Source: Ichthyophthirius multifiliis
Lineage: Eukaryota; Ciliophora; Oligohymenophorea; Hymenostomatida
DNA length: 30,811 nt
Reading direction: 5' to 3'
NCBI RefSeq assembly: GCF_000220395.1
Contig: NW_004086923.1
Location: 6,252-37,062, forward strand
This document shows positions 1-12,210 of the stretch, in pieces (the first letter of the stretch is position 1; each line of letters opens with the position of its first letter). A model generated the notes under the pieces. That model was given only the letters and a program-made list of their open reading frames with translations. It ran no database searches and was not told the origin of the DNA. The translations under genes were made by a program, and so were the position numbers.

Positions 1-1255
1 CTTATGCATTCAAAAAAGTAATCTACTATTTTACAACTGTTGGATTGCTTCCATTATCATGAAGAATTATATTCCATTCTTATGTTCCACTTTAATTATA
101 CGAAGTTAGCCAGCACTTATCTCCATTTTTAGCCAATATAGCAAATCCTCCATTAGGTAGAGATGTAATATCCATAGGTTATCCTTATTAATTTATATTA
201 ATACTACTTCCATTTAAAGTTCCATCAGCATTAATTTTCTAAACCATTAGGTTTTTACTTGTATTATCTTAATAGAAAGCCCAAGAAGTATTTTCATTCG
301 ATAAAGGACCTAATACAAAAGAACTAGGAGTAAAATGTAAGCCTCTACTAAAAGTAGATTAAATACCAGTCAATCTTACTTTTTTTATTTAACTATAAGT
401 CAAATTAGTATCTTAATTAGATCCATATTAAGGACTTACCCAAATAATTAGACATTGATTTTTTATAAAATTTCCAAAAAGTAAAATTTTCACTTTTATA
501 TAAGAGCAACCGTATTAATGTGTTTTAGTAGCTACATAATCAATATTTTAGCTATTATATTTATTCCCTTAAGAATCTTCAGAATAATATTTTAGTACAT
601 TTTTATTATTTATAATGCTTAATTTATATTTTAATCCTTCAATCAAATCATATTTATTATATCCCGATAATTAAACATTAACATTTGTAGAATCTATCTT
701 TTTACAAAATGTTACAATAGGTTTTTTTTCCCAAAAAGTGTTTAGCTTGCTTATTTCTCCATTTAAACTAGAATCTAATTTTACACATTAGAACTCCCAA
801 TCCGTATTTTATTTATTACTATTTAATTCTGGAGTCGGCTTCGTATTTGAGCAAACAATTAGTTTTTCCCCATTAGCTATGTTTATTTTTATATAATCTT
901 TAAATAATTTGAGCTTATCTTTATATGCAATTATAGTTTTTATATCTTTTTCTTCTATAATTTAATATGAAGGAGGACATTTTATTTACGATTTTGAATC
1001 AGTTGACTCTTTTATATTCAAACTTTATATAGATTTAATTGCATAAAATATTTTCTCGTATAAAAATAAAGTTCCAATTTATATTATTCTTCCTTAAGTA
1101 TTTTCATCATTATCTGCAGATATTTATAAATTATCCTATAAAGCGGTTATTCCTGGGAATTTATCATCCCCATTAGTAGGACAAATACAAGGTTCTTAAG
1201 CTTTTATTGATATAATTAAAACTAAAAATATATATAGTTTTTTTTTCAAACTCAT
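1..1255 (-). CDS. Secreted/surface protein, copy A (partial at left edge)
   Basis: The gene starts at the ATG at 1255-1253 and runs off the left edge, giving 418 codons with no TGA. The N-terminus is a clear signal peptide (MSLKKKLYIFLVLIISIKA), followed by QEPCICP. The whole visible part aligns with copy B at a constant offset of 4618 bases with no net indel. Residues 1 to about 240 differ strongly from copy B. After that the two are nearly identical, including the segment LPNGGFAILAKNGDKCW, whose repeated small hydrophobic strands look like a beta-propeller or similar extracellular fold. Scattered cysteines and possible N-glycosylation sites fit a secreted role. I do not recognise a named family. 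The C-terminal part, where copy B has its repeat tail, lies outside the window. Confidence 0.85.
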
Positions 1256-2897
1256 ATATTTTATTAATTTATTTGAAAATTAAAATATGTTTTTATATTA
1301 GAAATAATAATAAAATATGAAAAATTAAATAAATATATTTTTTTAATAAAATAAATTATTTATCAATATTTATTATGTTAATTTTTTATCACAAATAAAA
1401 AAAATAAAAATTAAATTATTAATTAAGTCTATAAAAAATAATTAAAAAAATAAAAAATATCCTAAATTAAAATAATTTTCTAAATTTAAGAATTTATTAA
1501 TTTTGTATATTTAAAGTATTATTAAATTTAATTCTATTAAATGATAAATGAAATTAGAAGTTTTAATTTAAGTATATAAAATTATTAAAATTATATTTTT
1601 ATTTTTATTTTAATAATTACTTAAAAATATATTTATAAATAAAAAAAAATAAACTTTTTTATTCATAAAAAAATTTTAATTAAATTGAATTAAAAAATAA
1701 AATTTATTCAAAATTAAATATATTAAATAATTGTGTTTATGTTCAATAAAAATTATAGAAAAATAAAATTAAAAATATTAATAAACTTATTATTACATAT
1801 TAAATAATATAAATGTATTAATAATAAAAAAATTTATTAAATATATAATAATCAATTTTTATAATTTAAAAAAAATAATTTTTTATTAAAAATAATTTAA
1901 ACAAAGATAAAATAAATAAAAATTATTATAAAAGAAAAATAAAATATTTTATATAATAATAAATAAAAAAAACATATAAATAATAAATTATTGTAAAAAA
2001 ATTAAATATATATATATAATAAAAATTTGAAAAAAAATTTAAATAACTATTTTTTATTAAAAAAATAAATTAAAATAAATAAAAAATATTAAAAATTTTT
2101 GTAAAATATTCATAAATAATATATTAAAAAAAAATTAAAAGATATAAAATAAAAAATATATATTAAAAATATATAATATATATATTTATATTTATTCATT
2201 AATATATATATAATTTTAATTTTTATTTATAAATAATATAATATTAAATTTATAATAATTTTATTTATATATATTTTTTTTATTTATCTTTTTATTATAT
2301 ATATAATAAATATATTATTTTTAATAATATAATAATTTTATTTTGTAAGTTTTTACTTCTATAAATAATTTTTTTTTTTTATATTGTCACATTACTTTAC
2401 ATAATTTAATTTATCTTTTAAATATATATCACTATATATTTAAATAAAATTTATTTATTTTTATTTTAATTAATAATATAAATAATAATAATTTCTTTAA
2501 TTTATATATATTTTTTTTTAAAATTTATATATCATATATTATTTAATTATTTACATAAATTTTTATTAAAGATTTTATATTAAATAATCAAAAAATTCAT
2601 ATTATTATCTTTTTTATTTTATAAATTTTAAAATAATTAAAAATTATTAAAAATTTTGACATATATGAATATAAATAATTTTTAAAATATAAAATAATAC
2701 AATAGAAATTTAATTAAATTATTATATAAAAATATGTATCTAATATTACAATTATTACTTAAATCATTAAAAAATATCATAAAAATAATAATTTTACAAC
2801 TATATGTCATTAATATTGATTTAAATTTAAAAAAATATATATATTTTAAATTATATTTAAACTTAAAATAATATTAAAATATTAATATTTGTTTAAT
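1256..2897. other. A+T-rich spacer between copies A and B
   Basis: This 1.6-kb stretch is almost pure A/T with many short A, T and TA runs. I see no protein-like frame on either strand. It holds the promoter side of copy A and the 3' side of copy B, but no element can be named from sequence alone. Confidence 0.7.
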
Positions 2898-5873
2898 TCA
2901 GAATAAATAACAAATAAAATAAAATAAAATATATAAATTATTCATTATAATTTTTCCAAATTTACTATTATAATCTGAAGTTTTTCCATTTTAAACGATT
3001 GAAAACAATCCTACCAAATTACTATTTCCAATGTTAGTCCCTCCCCCAGTGTTTGTACCTCCCCCAGTGTTTGTACCTCCTCCAGTGTTAGTACCTCCTC
3101 CAGTGTTAGTACCTCCTCCAGTGTTAGTACCTCCCCCAGTGTTAGTACCTCCTCCAGTGTTAGTACCTCCCCCATTGTTAGTACCTCCCCCAGTGTTAGT
3201 ACCTCCCCCAGTGTTAGTACCTCCTCCAGTGTTAGTACCTCCCCCATTGTTAGTACCTCCCCCAGTGTTAGTACCTCCTCCAGTGTTAGTACCTCCTCCA
3301 GTGTTAGTACCTCCCCCAGTGTTAGTACCTCCTCCAGTGTTAGTACCTCCCCCATTGTTAGTACCTCCCCCAGTGTTAGTACCTCCTCCAGTGTTAGTAC
3401 CTCCCCCATTGTTAGTACCTCCTCCAGTGTTAGTACCTCCCCCATTGTTAGTACCTCCCCCAGTGTTAGTACCTCCTCCAGTGTTAGTACCTCCTCCAGT
3501 GTTTGTACCTCCTCCAGTGTTTGTACCTCCTCCAGTGTTAGTACCTCCTCCAGTGTTAGTACCTCCCCCAGTGTTAGTGCCTCCTCCAGTGTTAGTACCT
3601 CCCCCAGTGTTAGTACCTCCTCCAGGGTTAGTACTATCTTTTATTTAAGTAGTTATGCTTCCATAATTAGGATCAACTGAAATAATAATATCAGGATAAA
3701 CATTTGCTATAGGAGCAGGAGTATAAAAATAATCAACAGAATTATCTTTATTAACTTAAGTATAAGCGACTCTTCCATCTTAAAGGATTCTCATTAAATC
3801 ATTAGCCGAAATAATATCAGTTATTTTAGTTTCTTGAAGTATTTTAGAACCATCATTTGAATTGATTAACATTATAAGGCATTCATCTGTATCTAAAGTT
3901 ATATCATTATTAAAAGTAGTTCTATCACCACCTGTACTTACTAAACTAAATAAAATAAGGATATTTTTTCCATAATTAACACTTTTAATAACATTTGCTC
4001 TTTTTCCTAAATCTCCCGTTAATAATTAAACTTTATTAACTTTATTCATTTCAATTCCTTTATCAGTAATTATAGGTTCTATCAATTATAAAGATAATTC
4101 ATTTATAGGATTATATAATTTATTTAAGCTAGTAGAAACAGTTTCTTATTCTTTCCTTTAGAAAAGTATCCATTTTTAATTAATACCAAATTTTTTAGTT
4201 ATTCCTCCAAATCTACCTCCTGCTTTTCCAGTTCCGTTAGAAGGAATTCCATTATCATTTACTAAGTCTTTATTGTCAGAAAAATCATAACATTTTGCAA
4301 CGTAAGTTTCACATTACCTTATTTTAATATTCTAAGGATAAGCGTCACCTAAAGATCCAAAATAAACAAACCTACCATCGTAATAAAGCTCTTAATTTAA
4401 AGAATGTGAAGGGCTAAATGAAAAATAAAGCAATCTCTAATCGCCTGTAGTATAATCCACAGAAAACATTGAAGAACCCGTATGATCATTTCTACCTCCA
4501 TTAGAATATAAGCCGAAATGATTATAATAGGCCCATGTAATAAATATTCTTCCTCTAGCATATAATAATTTGCCATTATAAGGTTTATACATAATTTCCA
4601 TTCCCCAAGGTTATTTTCCTTATGCATTCAAAAAAGTAATCTACTATCTTACAACTGTCGGATTGTCTCCATTATCATGAAGAATTATATTCCATTCTTA
4701 TGTTCCATTATTATCATAAGAGGCTATCCAGCACTTATCTCCATTTTTAGCCAATATAGCAAATCCTCCATTAGGTAGAGATGTAATATCCATAGGTTAT
4801 CCTTATTAATTTATATTAATACTACTTCCATTTAAAGTTCCATCAGCATTAATTTTCTAAACCATTAGGTTTTTACTTGTATTATCTTAATAGAAAGCCC
4901 AAGAAGTATTTTCATTCAATAAAGGACTTAATGAAAAACAACTAGGAGTAAAATGTAAGCCTCTACTAAAAGTAGATTAAATACCAGTCAATCTTACTTT
5001 TATTATTTAACTATAAGTCAAATTAGTATCTTAATTAGATCCATATTAAGGACTTACCCAAATAATTAGACATTGATTTTTTATAAAATTTCCAAAAAGT
5101 AAAATTTTCACTTTTATGTAAGAGCAACCATATTAATGTGTTTTAGTTGCTATAAAGCTGAAATTTTAGTCAGTAGTATAATTTCCACTATCATCTTCAA
5201 TATAATATTTTAGTGCATTTTTAATATTTTAAATGCCAAATTTATATTTATATCCTTCAATTAAATCATATCCATTATATCCTGAAAATTAAACATTAAT
5301 GTTTGTAGTATCTATTTTCTTGCATATAGTTAATATAGGACTTTATTCCCAGTAAGTATTTAAAGCACTTATTGTGCCATTATAATTAGAATCTAATTTT
5401 GTGCATTAAAATTCCCAATCAGTTGACTAGCCTCCGTTTGCTATTACAGGTATTTTTTTTGTGTTTGTGCACACAATTTATGTTGTTCCTGAACTAATTG
5501 ATAAATTTAGATGGTTGATAAATAAATTTTGTTTATCGCTATAATCTATTATAGCTTACAAATCAGCTTCTTCTATTATTTTATAAGAAGTAGGGCATTT
5601 AACTTCTATATTTGATGAAATATTCTCTTTTAATTTTAAATTATATAAAGATTTATTTACATAATATAAATTCTAATATAGAATTAGTTTTTCAAATTAT
5701 ATCATTTTTCCTAAAGTACCTTCATCAATTTCCTGAGAAACTGATAAAGTACTAGATAAAGGAGTCATAAATGGAAATGTATCATTTCCTGTAGTAGGAC
5801 ATTAACAAGGTTCTTATGTTTTTATTTATAATGTAAAATAAATAAAGATTAAAATTTTTATTCTTAAATTCAT
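2898..5873 (-). CDS. Secreted/surface protein, copy B, with GGGTNT repeat tail and GPI-like end
   Basis: This is one uninterrupted frame of 991 aa from the ATG at 5873 to the TGA at 2900-2898, reading TAA/TAG as Gln. Parts in order: a signal peptide (MNLRIKILIFIYFTLQIKT) and QEPCQCP; a variable cysteine-bearing region to about residue 240; a region of repeated short strands (for example LPNGGFAILAKNGDKCWIA) that may be a beta-propeller; and a segment to about residue 745 rich in beta-type residues. Then come 33 hexapeptides GGGTNT/GGGTNN (about residues 750-947) and a tail ending in the hydrophobic run NNLYILFYFICYLF. A terminal hydrophobic stretch after a small-residue region looks like a GPI-anchor signal. 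The repeat is probably a flexible, threonine-rich stalk that holds the globular part off the membrane. It could be a surface antigen, but it has none of the periodic CxxC pattern usual for ciliate immobilization antigens. Function is unknown. Confidence 0.88.
3031..3630. repeat. 18-bp coding minisatellite, 33 units (GGGTNT)n
   Basis: The plus-strand unit is GTGTTAGTACCTCCTCCA with small variations, and 33 consecutive units are in register. Read on the minus strand in the frame of copy B, each unit is Gly-Gly-Gly-Thr-Asn-Thr. In five units the last Thr becomes Asn (CATTG in place of CAGTG, near 3174, 3246, 3354, 3408 and 3444). Differences between units are mostly C/T at the glycine third positions plus T/A in the Thr codon. 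The spacing of the five variant units (72, 108, 54 and 36 bp) points to block duplication. G+C is much higher than in the surroundings. The plus strand (VLVPPP) and another minus frame (GEVLTL) are also open, but these are shadows. Confidence 0.95.
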
Positions 5874-6348
5874 GATATATATTATATTTAATTATAATTT
5901 TTAATTATCGTTAAATTATATATTTTATTTTTACAACAAAAAAATTGATTATTAAATAATAATAATAATATAATTAGTTTAAATATTATCATGTTTATAT
6001 TTAATATAATTAAATAATAGAAAATAATCTTTTTTAAAAAAATTATAAATAGAAACTAAATATTTTTTATTTGTTTTTTAGTGAATTCTAAAAAAAATTC
6101 AGAATTTTAAATATATTTTATAATTTTTTATATAAATAATAAATAAAGTAATATAAATAAAAAACATAAAAAAAATATAGAATAAAAACATAATTGCCTA
6201 TAAATAATATTCACTATTTTTCATTTTTAATATTTTTTTTTACTCATTTCATAAATACTCTTTTTTCAAATTCTTAATTCTTCTTTCTAAATTAATCATA
6301 TTATTCTTAAAATATATGATAAAAATTAAATAACTATAATACTAATGA
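5874..6348. other. Upstream region of copy B, no clear gene
   Basis: A/T-rich sequence. A short minus-strand open stretch near 6230-6320 could encode about 20 charged residues before a TGA, but it has no start, partner exon or homology I recognise. Confidence 0.5.
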
Positions 6349-6840
6349 GTTTAAAATTATAAATTAATTAAAATAAAATAAATAGATTTAATCAAAAGTA
6401 AAAAAGAAATCTCACATACAAGGAAAAATAATAAACCTCTAAACTTTAATCTATAAACTTCTAAAAAAATTAATGAGATATAAACGAATCATTAAGATTT
6501 TTAAAAAATTAAAGAAGATAAAAAAACATAAAAACAAGTAGTATTTAGATTGAATATTAATAAAGCAAAAATTAGTTATTAAGAAAGAATTAAATAAAAC
6601 TTGTCCTTTATATAATATTAATTAGGAATTAAATTTAATAATTATAATAAAAATACATTAAATAAATTATTTGTTATAATTGAAAAAAAAGTTTTAAATT
6701 TATTAAATAAAAATTAAATTACTAATAAAAAATTTATTTATTTTTCAAGTTTTTTAGTAATATCTCAACTATTATTAAAAAGTTTAAAATTGTATTTTTT
6801 ATTATTAACTTTTAATTATATATATAATAACACTAATTGA
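6349..6840 (+). CDS. Unresolved lysine/asparagine-rich open stretch
   Basis: Open from just after a TGA at 6346-6348 to the TGA at 6838-6840 under the ciliate code, about 163 codons. The plus strand is clearly purine-rich between 6360 and 6660, unlike the T-rich sequence on either side, which favours plus-strand coding. The residues are charged and polar in the first two-thirds (for example KSKKEISHTRKNNKPLNFN) and degrade into hydrophobic A/T filler at the end. There is no in-frame ATG near the start. A neighbouring frame has an ATG at 6344 and a short polar ORF, so a small intron or a frame slip may be involved. I recognise no family. Confidence 0.25.
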
Positions 6841-6899
6841 GTTTTATTTATATTAAAAAAAAATCAAATAATTATATATTTACCATTTTTAAATTAATT

Positions 6900-8044
6900 T
6901 TAATAAAGTTTACTTTTTTATATTTATATTTCCTTTTATTTCTTAATATTTTTATTTATAAAATTCTTTAATAAATATTTAATTTAGAAAGAATCTTTAT
7001 TACAATTACAAATTAAAGTATATTATTATAAACGAAATGATTATTTTCTCTAAATTGACTTCGTTTTTTAGAATTAGCAGAGTTGATTAAATACTTAATA
7101 ATAATAATTCAATCAATATAATTAATATTTTTACATAATCCTGATATTAATTAAAATTCTGATGGATATAATATTAAAATAGAGTCCATTTCTATACTTC
7201 AAAAGATATATTATTTATCAATAGTTATAAATTCGAATTTATTTATATCTGTTCTATCAGGAATTTTTTTCAAATACTAAAACAAAGATTTTTTTAAATA
7301 AAATTTCCCTAGCATTTGTTATATGAAATACTTAAACATCATTTTTTAGGAAAATGCTTTAATGTATATGATAATATCTACATATTAGTTTTAAAAAATA
7401 TTTTCTTGATTAAAAATTATATAAAGAAACTTATTTTGAAAGCAAGTTTACTTTTATAATAATAATTTTATAAAATATATTATTTTCATCTATTTATTTT
7501 TCTAAGTATTATTGATATAGTTTTCTATGTATAAATATCATTACTTTTTTCAAAATCATTGAAATATTATTCATTAATATAGTTATATTGTTTTCAAATT
7601 ATCATTAAAAAATTAATACTCTTTCAACGTTTATAAGTACTTATGCTTTACCTAACTTTAGGAATTTTTTAATAGATAAATATATTATATAAACAAACTG
7701 TTTTTTTTACTTTAATGTTTTTGTATAAAATAGTATTTGAGATTATTATACTTTAAAAGATAATATGACCTTTTTTTATTTCTTTCTAAAAATTCATTTA
7801 AAAATAAAAATTTAAAGAATCTTTGGCTATATTATCAAAAATGCCTCCTTAAATAAAAATATATTCTAAAAATTTTATAGATATTGAAGTACTCTTATAT
7901 AAACTAGAGCTTTTACTATATTTATAAACATTAGAGTTTTATTAAAATTGTTTTATTATTACTTCTTTTTCTTTATATTTTTTTGTTTCATCTTCTCAAA
8001 TATAAATATAATTTATTATTTTCATCAAATTTTAAATTTAGCAT
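6900..8044 (-). pseudogene. Damaged or mis-sequenced gene with weak cyclic-nucleotide-binding resemblance
   Basis: An ATG at 8044 begins MLNLKFDENNKLYLYL. A frame offset by one base from about 7995 to 7626 continues naturally with EDETKKYKEKE and then GIFDNIAKDSLNFYFQ and EIKKGHIIFQ. The pattern 'IF-hydrophobic-L ... K+G-x-IIF' resembles the first half of a cNMP-binding domain. Further down, around 7260-7150, another frame gives IPDRTDINKFEF and ILYPSEFQLIS, which loosely resemble a second such domain. I could not link these pieces with introns bounded by GT and AG. At least two or three frame changes are needed, so this is either a decayed host gene or one with several sequence errors. The domain call is a weak pattern match. 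Confidence 0.35.
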
Positions 8045-8540
8045 AATTAGTTAATATTCTTATAAACTTTATTTTTTTACTTAATTTTTTTTATTTATTT
8101 AGTTTTTCAAAATAAATAAATTGATATATAATTATTTTATATTTTGATAATAGTAAAAGAAAAATAGATTTTTAGGAAGATAACATAACATTTTATTAAT
8201 ATATATATAAACATAAAATATAATTAATATAGTAATTTTTTCTAGTCTACAAACTTGTTTTGATTTTGTAAAAATTAAATTTTATTTAATTTTTTGTTTG
8301 TTTAATATTAATATAAAATAATAATAAAAATTGAGAGACATTTAAGAATTACAAAAATATAATTATATAGGAAAAAAAAAATATATAAATAAAAAAATAA
8401 AATAAATTTATTATTATTAATAATAAATATTTATATATGTTTTTCAAAATTAAATATATTATATAATTAAATAAACTAGTATTTAATCTTCATTATTAAG
8501 TAAAACTTTTTATTTAATTTTCAATATTTTTATTTTGGTT

Positions 8541-10614
8541 TCAATTATTTTGCTAGATATTATTTTAATTATCATTATTTTATTATATATCATCATTTTA
8601 ATTCTCTTTTTATTTTTCTAGCATTGTTTTGATATTATCAAATTTATTTTTATAAATAATAATAGGTTTAAGTTTTTTATCCTTTTTTAAAAAATAATAA
8701 TAAGTTTTGATATAAATGACAATATATTTATAATTAAATTAACAAATATAAACATTACCTTTTAATTCATTACACTTGAATGAATAAAATGTTAAACTAA
8801 TTAGTTAAAACCCTATAGTCTTGCATAATAAAGTGAGCATACCTATTTTTTTAAAAAAAAGAATTAAAAAATTAAATAGATATTTTATTAACTTTTTCAC
8901 TATTAAATGAAACCCATTTTTAATTATGAAATTCCTCATAAAATGGCTTTATAGATTAGCAATCATTAAAATTAATAAATGCATATCCAACATTACATTT
9001 ATTCTATTTTTAAATATTTAAAAAATTATTTATTATTCAAAAAAATAAATTAGAAAAAAGTTATTTATTTACTCTAAAATCAACAGGAAGATAGAAAAAA
9101 TCATATTTTTTTGCAAAATTTTTATTTATTTTTTCTAATAATGACTCATTATCATATTTGTTTGGAATATTTTTTATCATCACAGTTGTTCTTTTATCTT
9201 CTTTAACCTTAAATTATATTTTATTTAAAATAAAAAAATTAACATACATTTTCTGGAATAATTTTATATTTATCCTCTTCCCCCAAAGGTATGATTTTTC
9301 TTTTACGAACACCTTTTTATTTGTTTTTCTTTTTCTACTTTGAATCGTTTTCTTATTTATCCTCATCTTCTTCAACAATATATTATTCTTAAGTGTAAAA
9401 ACTAGCAATACTTCTTTATTATCTAGATTCAAATTCAAACTATTTATTATTATTATTATTTAAATTATTATTATTAATAATGTTGTTTATATGGTAATCT
9501 TATTAGTTTTATTATTAGCACATTTTATTATTAAATTATTCATTATTTTTATATTAAAATGAAGAGTTTAGACTATTTTTGCTTAAATCATTAATTTAAG
9601 AACTATCATAACTTTAATTTAATAAAAAAGGACTTGGAATTAATTCATTTAGTCTTTAATTTCCTTAAAAACTTTAGTTATTGCTATTACTACTGTTTGA
9701 TTTTTATTAGTTATTAAATTCATACAAAGATTATGAAGAGCTATTTTAAATGTTTGGCTTTATGAGATTATATAATTTCTACTTTCCCTTATATTACATA
9801 TTATTCTAATAATTTTGTACATATTAAGAATTTTGAAAATGATAATCAGTCTAACTCAAAACACGATTTTAACGAAACAATTATGCGAATTTTAAATTTT
9901 AATTCGCGAATTCTAATTATTATGAAGCTGATTAATGTAATGATACTTATTAATTTATTTTTTAGTTTAATTGTCCTTTTTATTAATCTAAAATAAATGA
10001 ATTTGAGTCAAAGGTTGAATCAGTATTAGTATTTTTAAATAATAATAAAGAACTTATTTTTAATTTTAATATTTTTTTTGATTATAAAAATAAATAAATT
10101 AATTTATTTAAAATTACTTATGCATATCTTTTCTTTTTTGTAAATTTTAAAACTAATTTACTTTTTAAGAATGATCCTTATATTATTTATTTATTGTGTC
10201 TTTAAAAAAAAAAAAAAAAAATATTTTTTATTTATAATTTAAAAATCAAATATTTATAATACTTTAGCCAATTCTATTTTATAATTAGTTCTAAACAATA
10301 GAAGGCTATTTATATTATTATAAAGGGTCATTTTTTTGTTAAAAGGAAATTTAGTTAGAATGAGATTTTTAATTAAAAGAGAATTAATAAGCTGATAATT
10401 ATTATTGTTATACTTGGCTTTATTATATTTTTAATTATTAAATTTTATTTATAATTTCTTAGTCTTAATAAAATTATTATGTACTTTTTAAATTCTAATT
10501 ATTAACTTTTTATTTGCCTTCATTTTAATTAAAACAGTCTCTTATTTTATTAAAATTATTAATTATTGTATTCATCTTTTTATCATCTTCTTCTTCTTGT
10601 TCGTTTATGCCCAT
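8541..10614 (-). CDS. Mei2-like RNA-binding protein (C-terminal Mei2-type RRM)
   Basis: Seven exons give 569 aa: 10614-10263, 10199-10118, 10052-9248, 9207-9073, 9003-8893, 8842-8759 and 8681-8541 (TGA 8543-8541). The first 400 residues are a Gln/Asn-rich low-complexity region with an acidic start (MGINEQEEEDDKK) and a basic patch before the domain. The RRM lies at about residues 418-535 and spans four exons: KRTTVMIKNIPNKY, YDFFYLPVDF, NKCNVGYAFINF, FYEEFHNQKW, SEKVCSLYYARLQG and HFIHSSVMNQK. This order is diagnostic of the Mei2 C-terminal RRM (Pfam RRM_2). All six introns (40-77 nt) were placed so that domain residues join in frame. An in-frame TGA upstream (at 10689-10687) supports this start. 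In fission yeast and plants the family binds RNA to control meiosis and development. A role in conjugation or meiosis here is only inference. Confidence 0.9.
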
Positions 10615-12210
10615 TATAATGACATTATTAACTTTATTTAATTTAAATAAATAAATATGAAAAAAATAAAAAAATAATTACAAGCTTCATTTTAATTCAT
10701 TAAATTCTATTAATTTTTGCTTTGCATAATATAAAGTCAAGTTTGTTAGTCTTATTATTTTTTATGAATATGTTATATCTTTCTATTTATTATATGAATT
10801 TAAAAATTGCAAATTATATATTAATATATATATATATATTTTTATTAATATAACTATATATTATATATATATATATATATATTATATTAATATTATTTAT
10901 TCTTTACTAATATATATATATATATATATATATTGTTTTTGATAATAATACATCTAATTTTATATTTTATGTTTATTTTAAAAATATTGAATTTTATATA
11001 TTTTTAAAAGCATTTTAAATTTTTTCTTCAAATAATAAAAATTAAATAATTAAGAATTAATTCTATATTTAAAAATATTTTATTTTTTAATATAATATTT
11101 ATTAAATATAAATTAATATATTCATTAAAAATTATTAATGTTGTTTTTTCTTTATTTTTAATAATTTTTTCTTCTTTTTTTATTTCTTTTTAAAAATATC
11201 TAAAAAAATTAAATATATAATATAATAAATACAGAAATATAAATTATATTATAATATAATTAATAAAAAATTTCAAATATTTTTTTTAAAAATTACAGAT
11301 ATTTAAAAATATTTTTAAATATAATAAAATAAAAATTAATTTGACTATTAATATTTAATCATTTATTATAAAATAAAGAACACTAAAAAACTTTATTTAT
11401 TAAATAAATATTTAAATTAAAAAACAAATAAAGATAAAAATAAACTAAATTTAAAAATAAAAAATTAAATAATATATGTATTATATTTTGGAAAAATATA
11501 TTAATATATATATATATAAATTATGTAAATATATATTAAAGAAAAATATATAATATAATCATAAAATTTTTTTCATATATAAAAATATAATAATTTTTTC
11601 TAATTAATATAAAAAATAAGTTAACATATTTAATATAAAATATAAAAAAAAATAAAAAAATAAAAAAAAATATAAAAAATAAAATAAAATAATAATATAT
11701 ATACTTAAGAAAAATTATCAAGATAAATTTATATTAAATATTTTATTTAAAAATTATAAAAAATTGTATTTAAAATAATTGATACAAAGCAAAAAAAAAA
11801 AAAAAAAAAAAATTAAAAAATATAGACAAAAAAAATAAAAATATAAATAAATATATAAATATATAAATTTATTTATATATATATATATATATCTTTATTT
11901 ATATTTCAATATAATTTTAATAAAAAATTTCAAATTTTTTTTATAAAAAAAAAATTATTATAATTTTTTTTACATTTCATATTTTTATATATTTAATAAA
12001 ATAATTATGTATGTATTATTTATTTAGTATTTTTATTTATATATATATTTTATTATTTTAAATATAACTTTTTATAATTATATAATATAATAAAAAATTA
12101 AAAAATATATTTTCATTTATCTTTTTATTAAATTATTATATATTTTATATAATTTTTATTTTCTTTTTCTTAACAATATAGATAAATTAATTATAAAATT
12201 TAGTTATTTA
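10615..12210. other. A+T-rich intergenic region with TA tracts
   Basis: This is the upstream region of the Mei2-like gene and of the transporter, which are divergent here. It contains long (TA)n stretches (10824-10933, and near 11505 and 11880) and A/T filler. A slightly G+C-richer piece at 10680-10830 has a minus-strand open stretch of about 50 codons ending in TGA (for example LTLYYAKQKLIEFNELK), with no ATG or partner exon. It may be a leader or a gene remnant. Confidence 0.6.
10824..10933. repeat. TA-dinucleotide microsatellites
   Basis: Several uninterrupted (TA)n or (AT)n runs, the longest about 20 bases, are separated by short A/T spacers. Confidence 0.8.

Noticed and set aside
3011-3445. 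Minus-strand ORF of GEVLTL repeats
   Set aside because: Wrong frame. The frame continuous with the rest of copy B is GGGTNT.
3031-3648. Plus-strand ORF of VLVPPP repeats
   Set aside because: It is the antisense of the GGGTNT tract. Copy B reads continuously through the tract on the minus strand, with signal peptide and stop.
10681-10830. Short minus-strand open stretch near the Mei2-like gene start
   Set aside because: It looks weakly protein-like, but has no ATG, no splice partner and no homology I recognise; left as part of the intergenic entry.
11536-11721. Minus-strand Phe/Ile/Tyr-rich ORF
   Set aside because: Pure A/T filler between genes, with no domain character.
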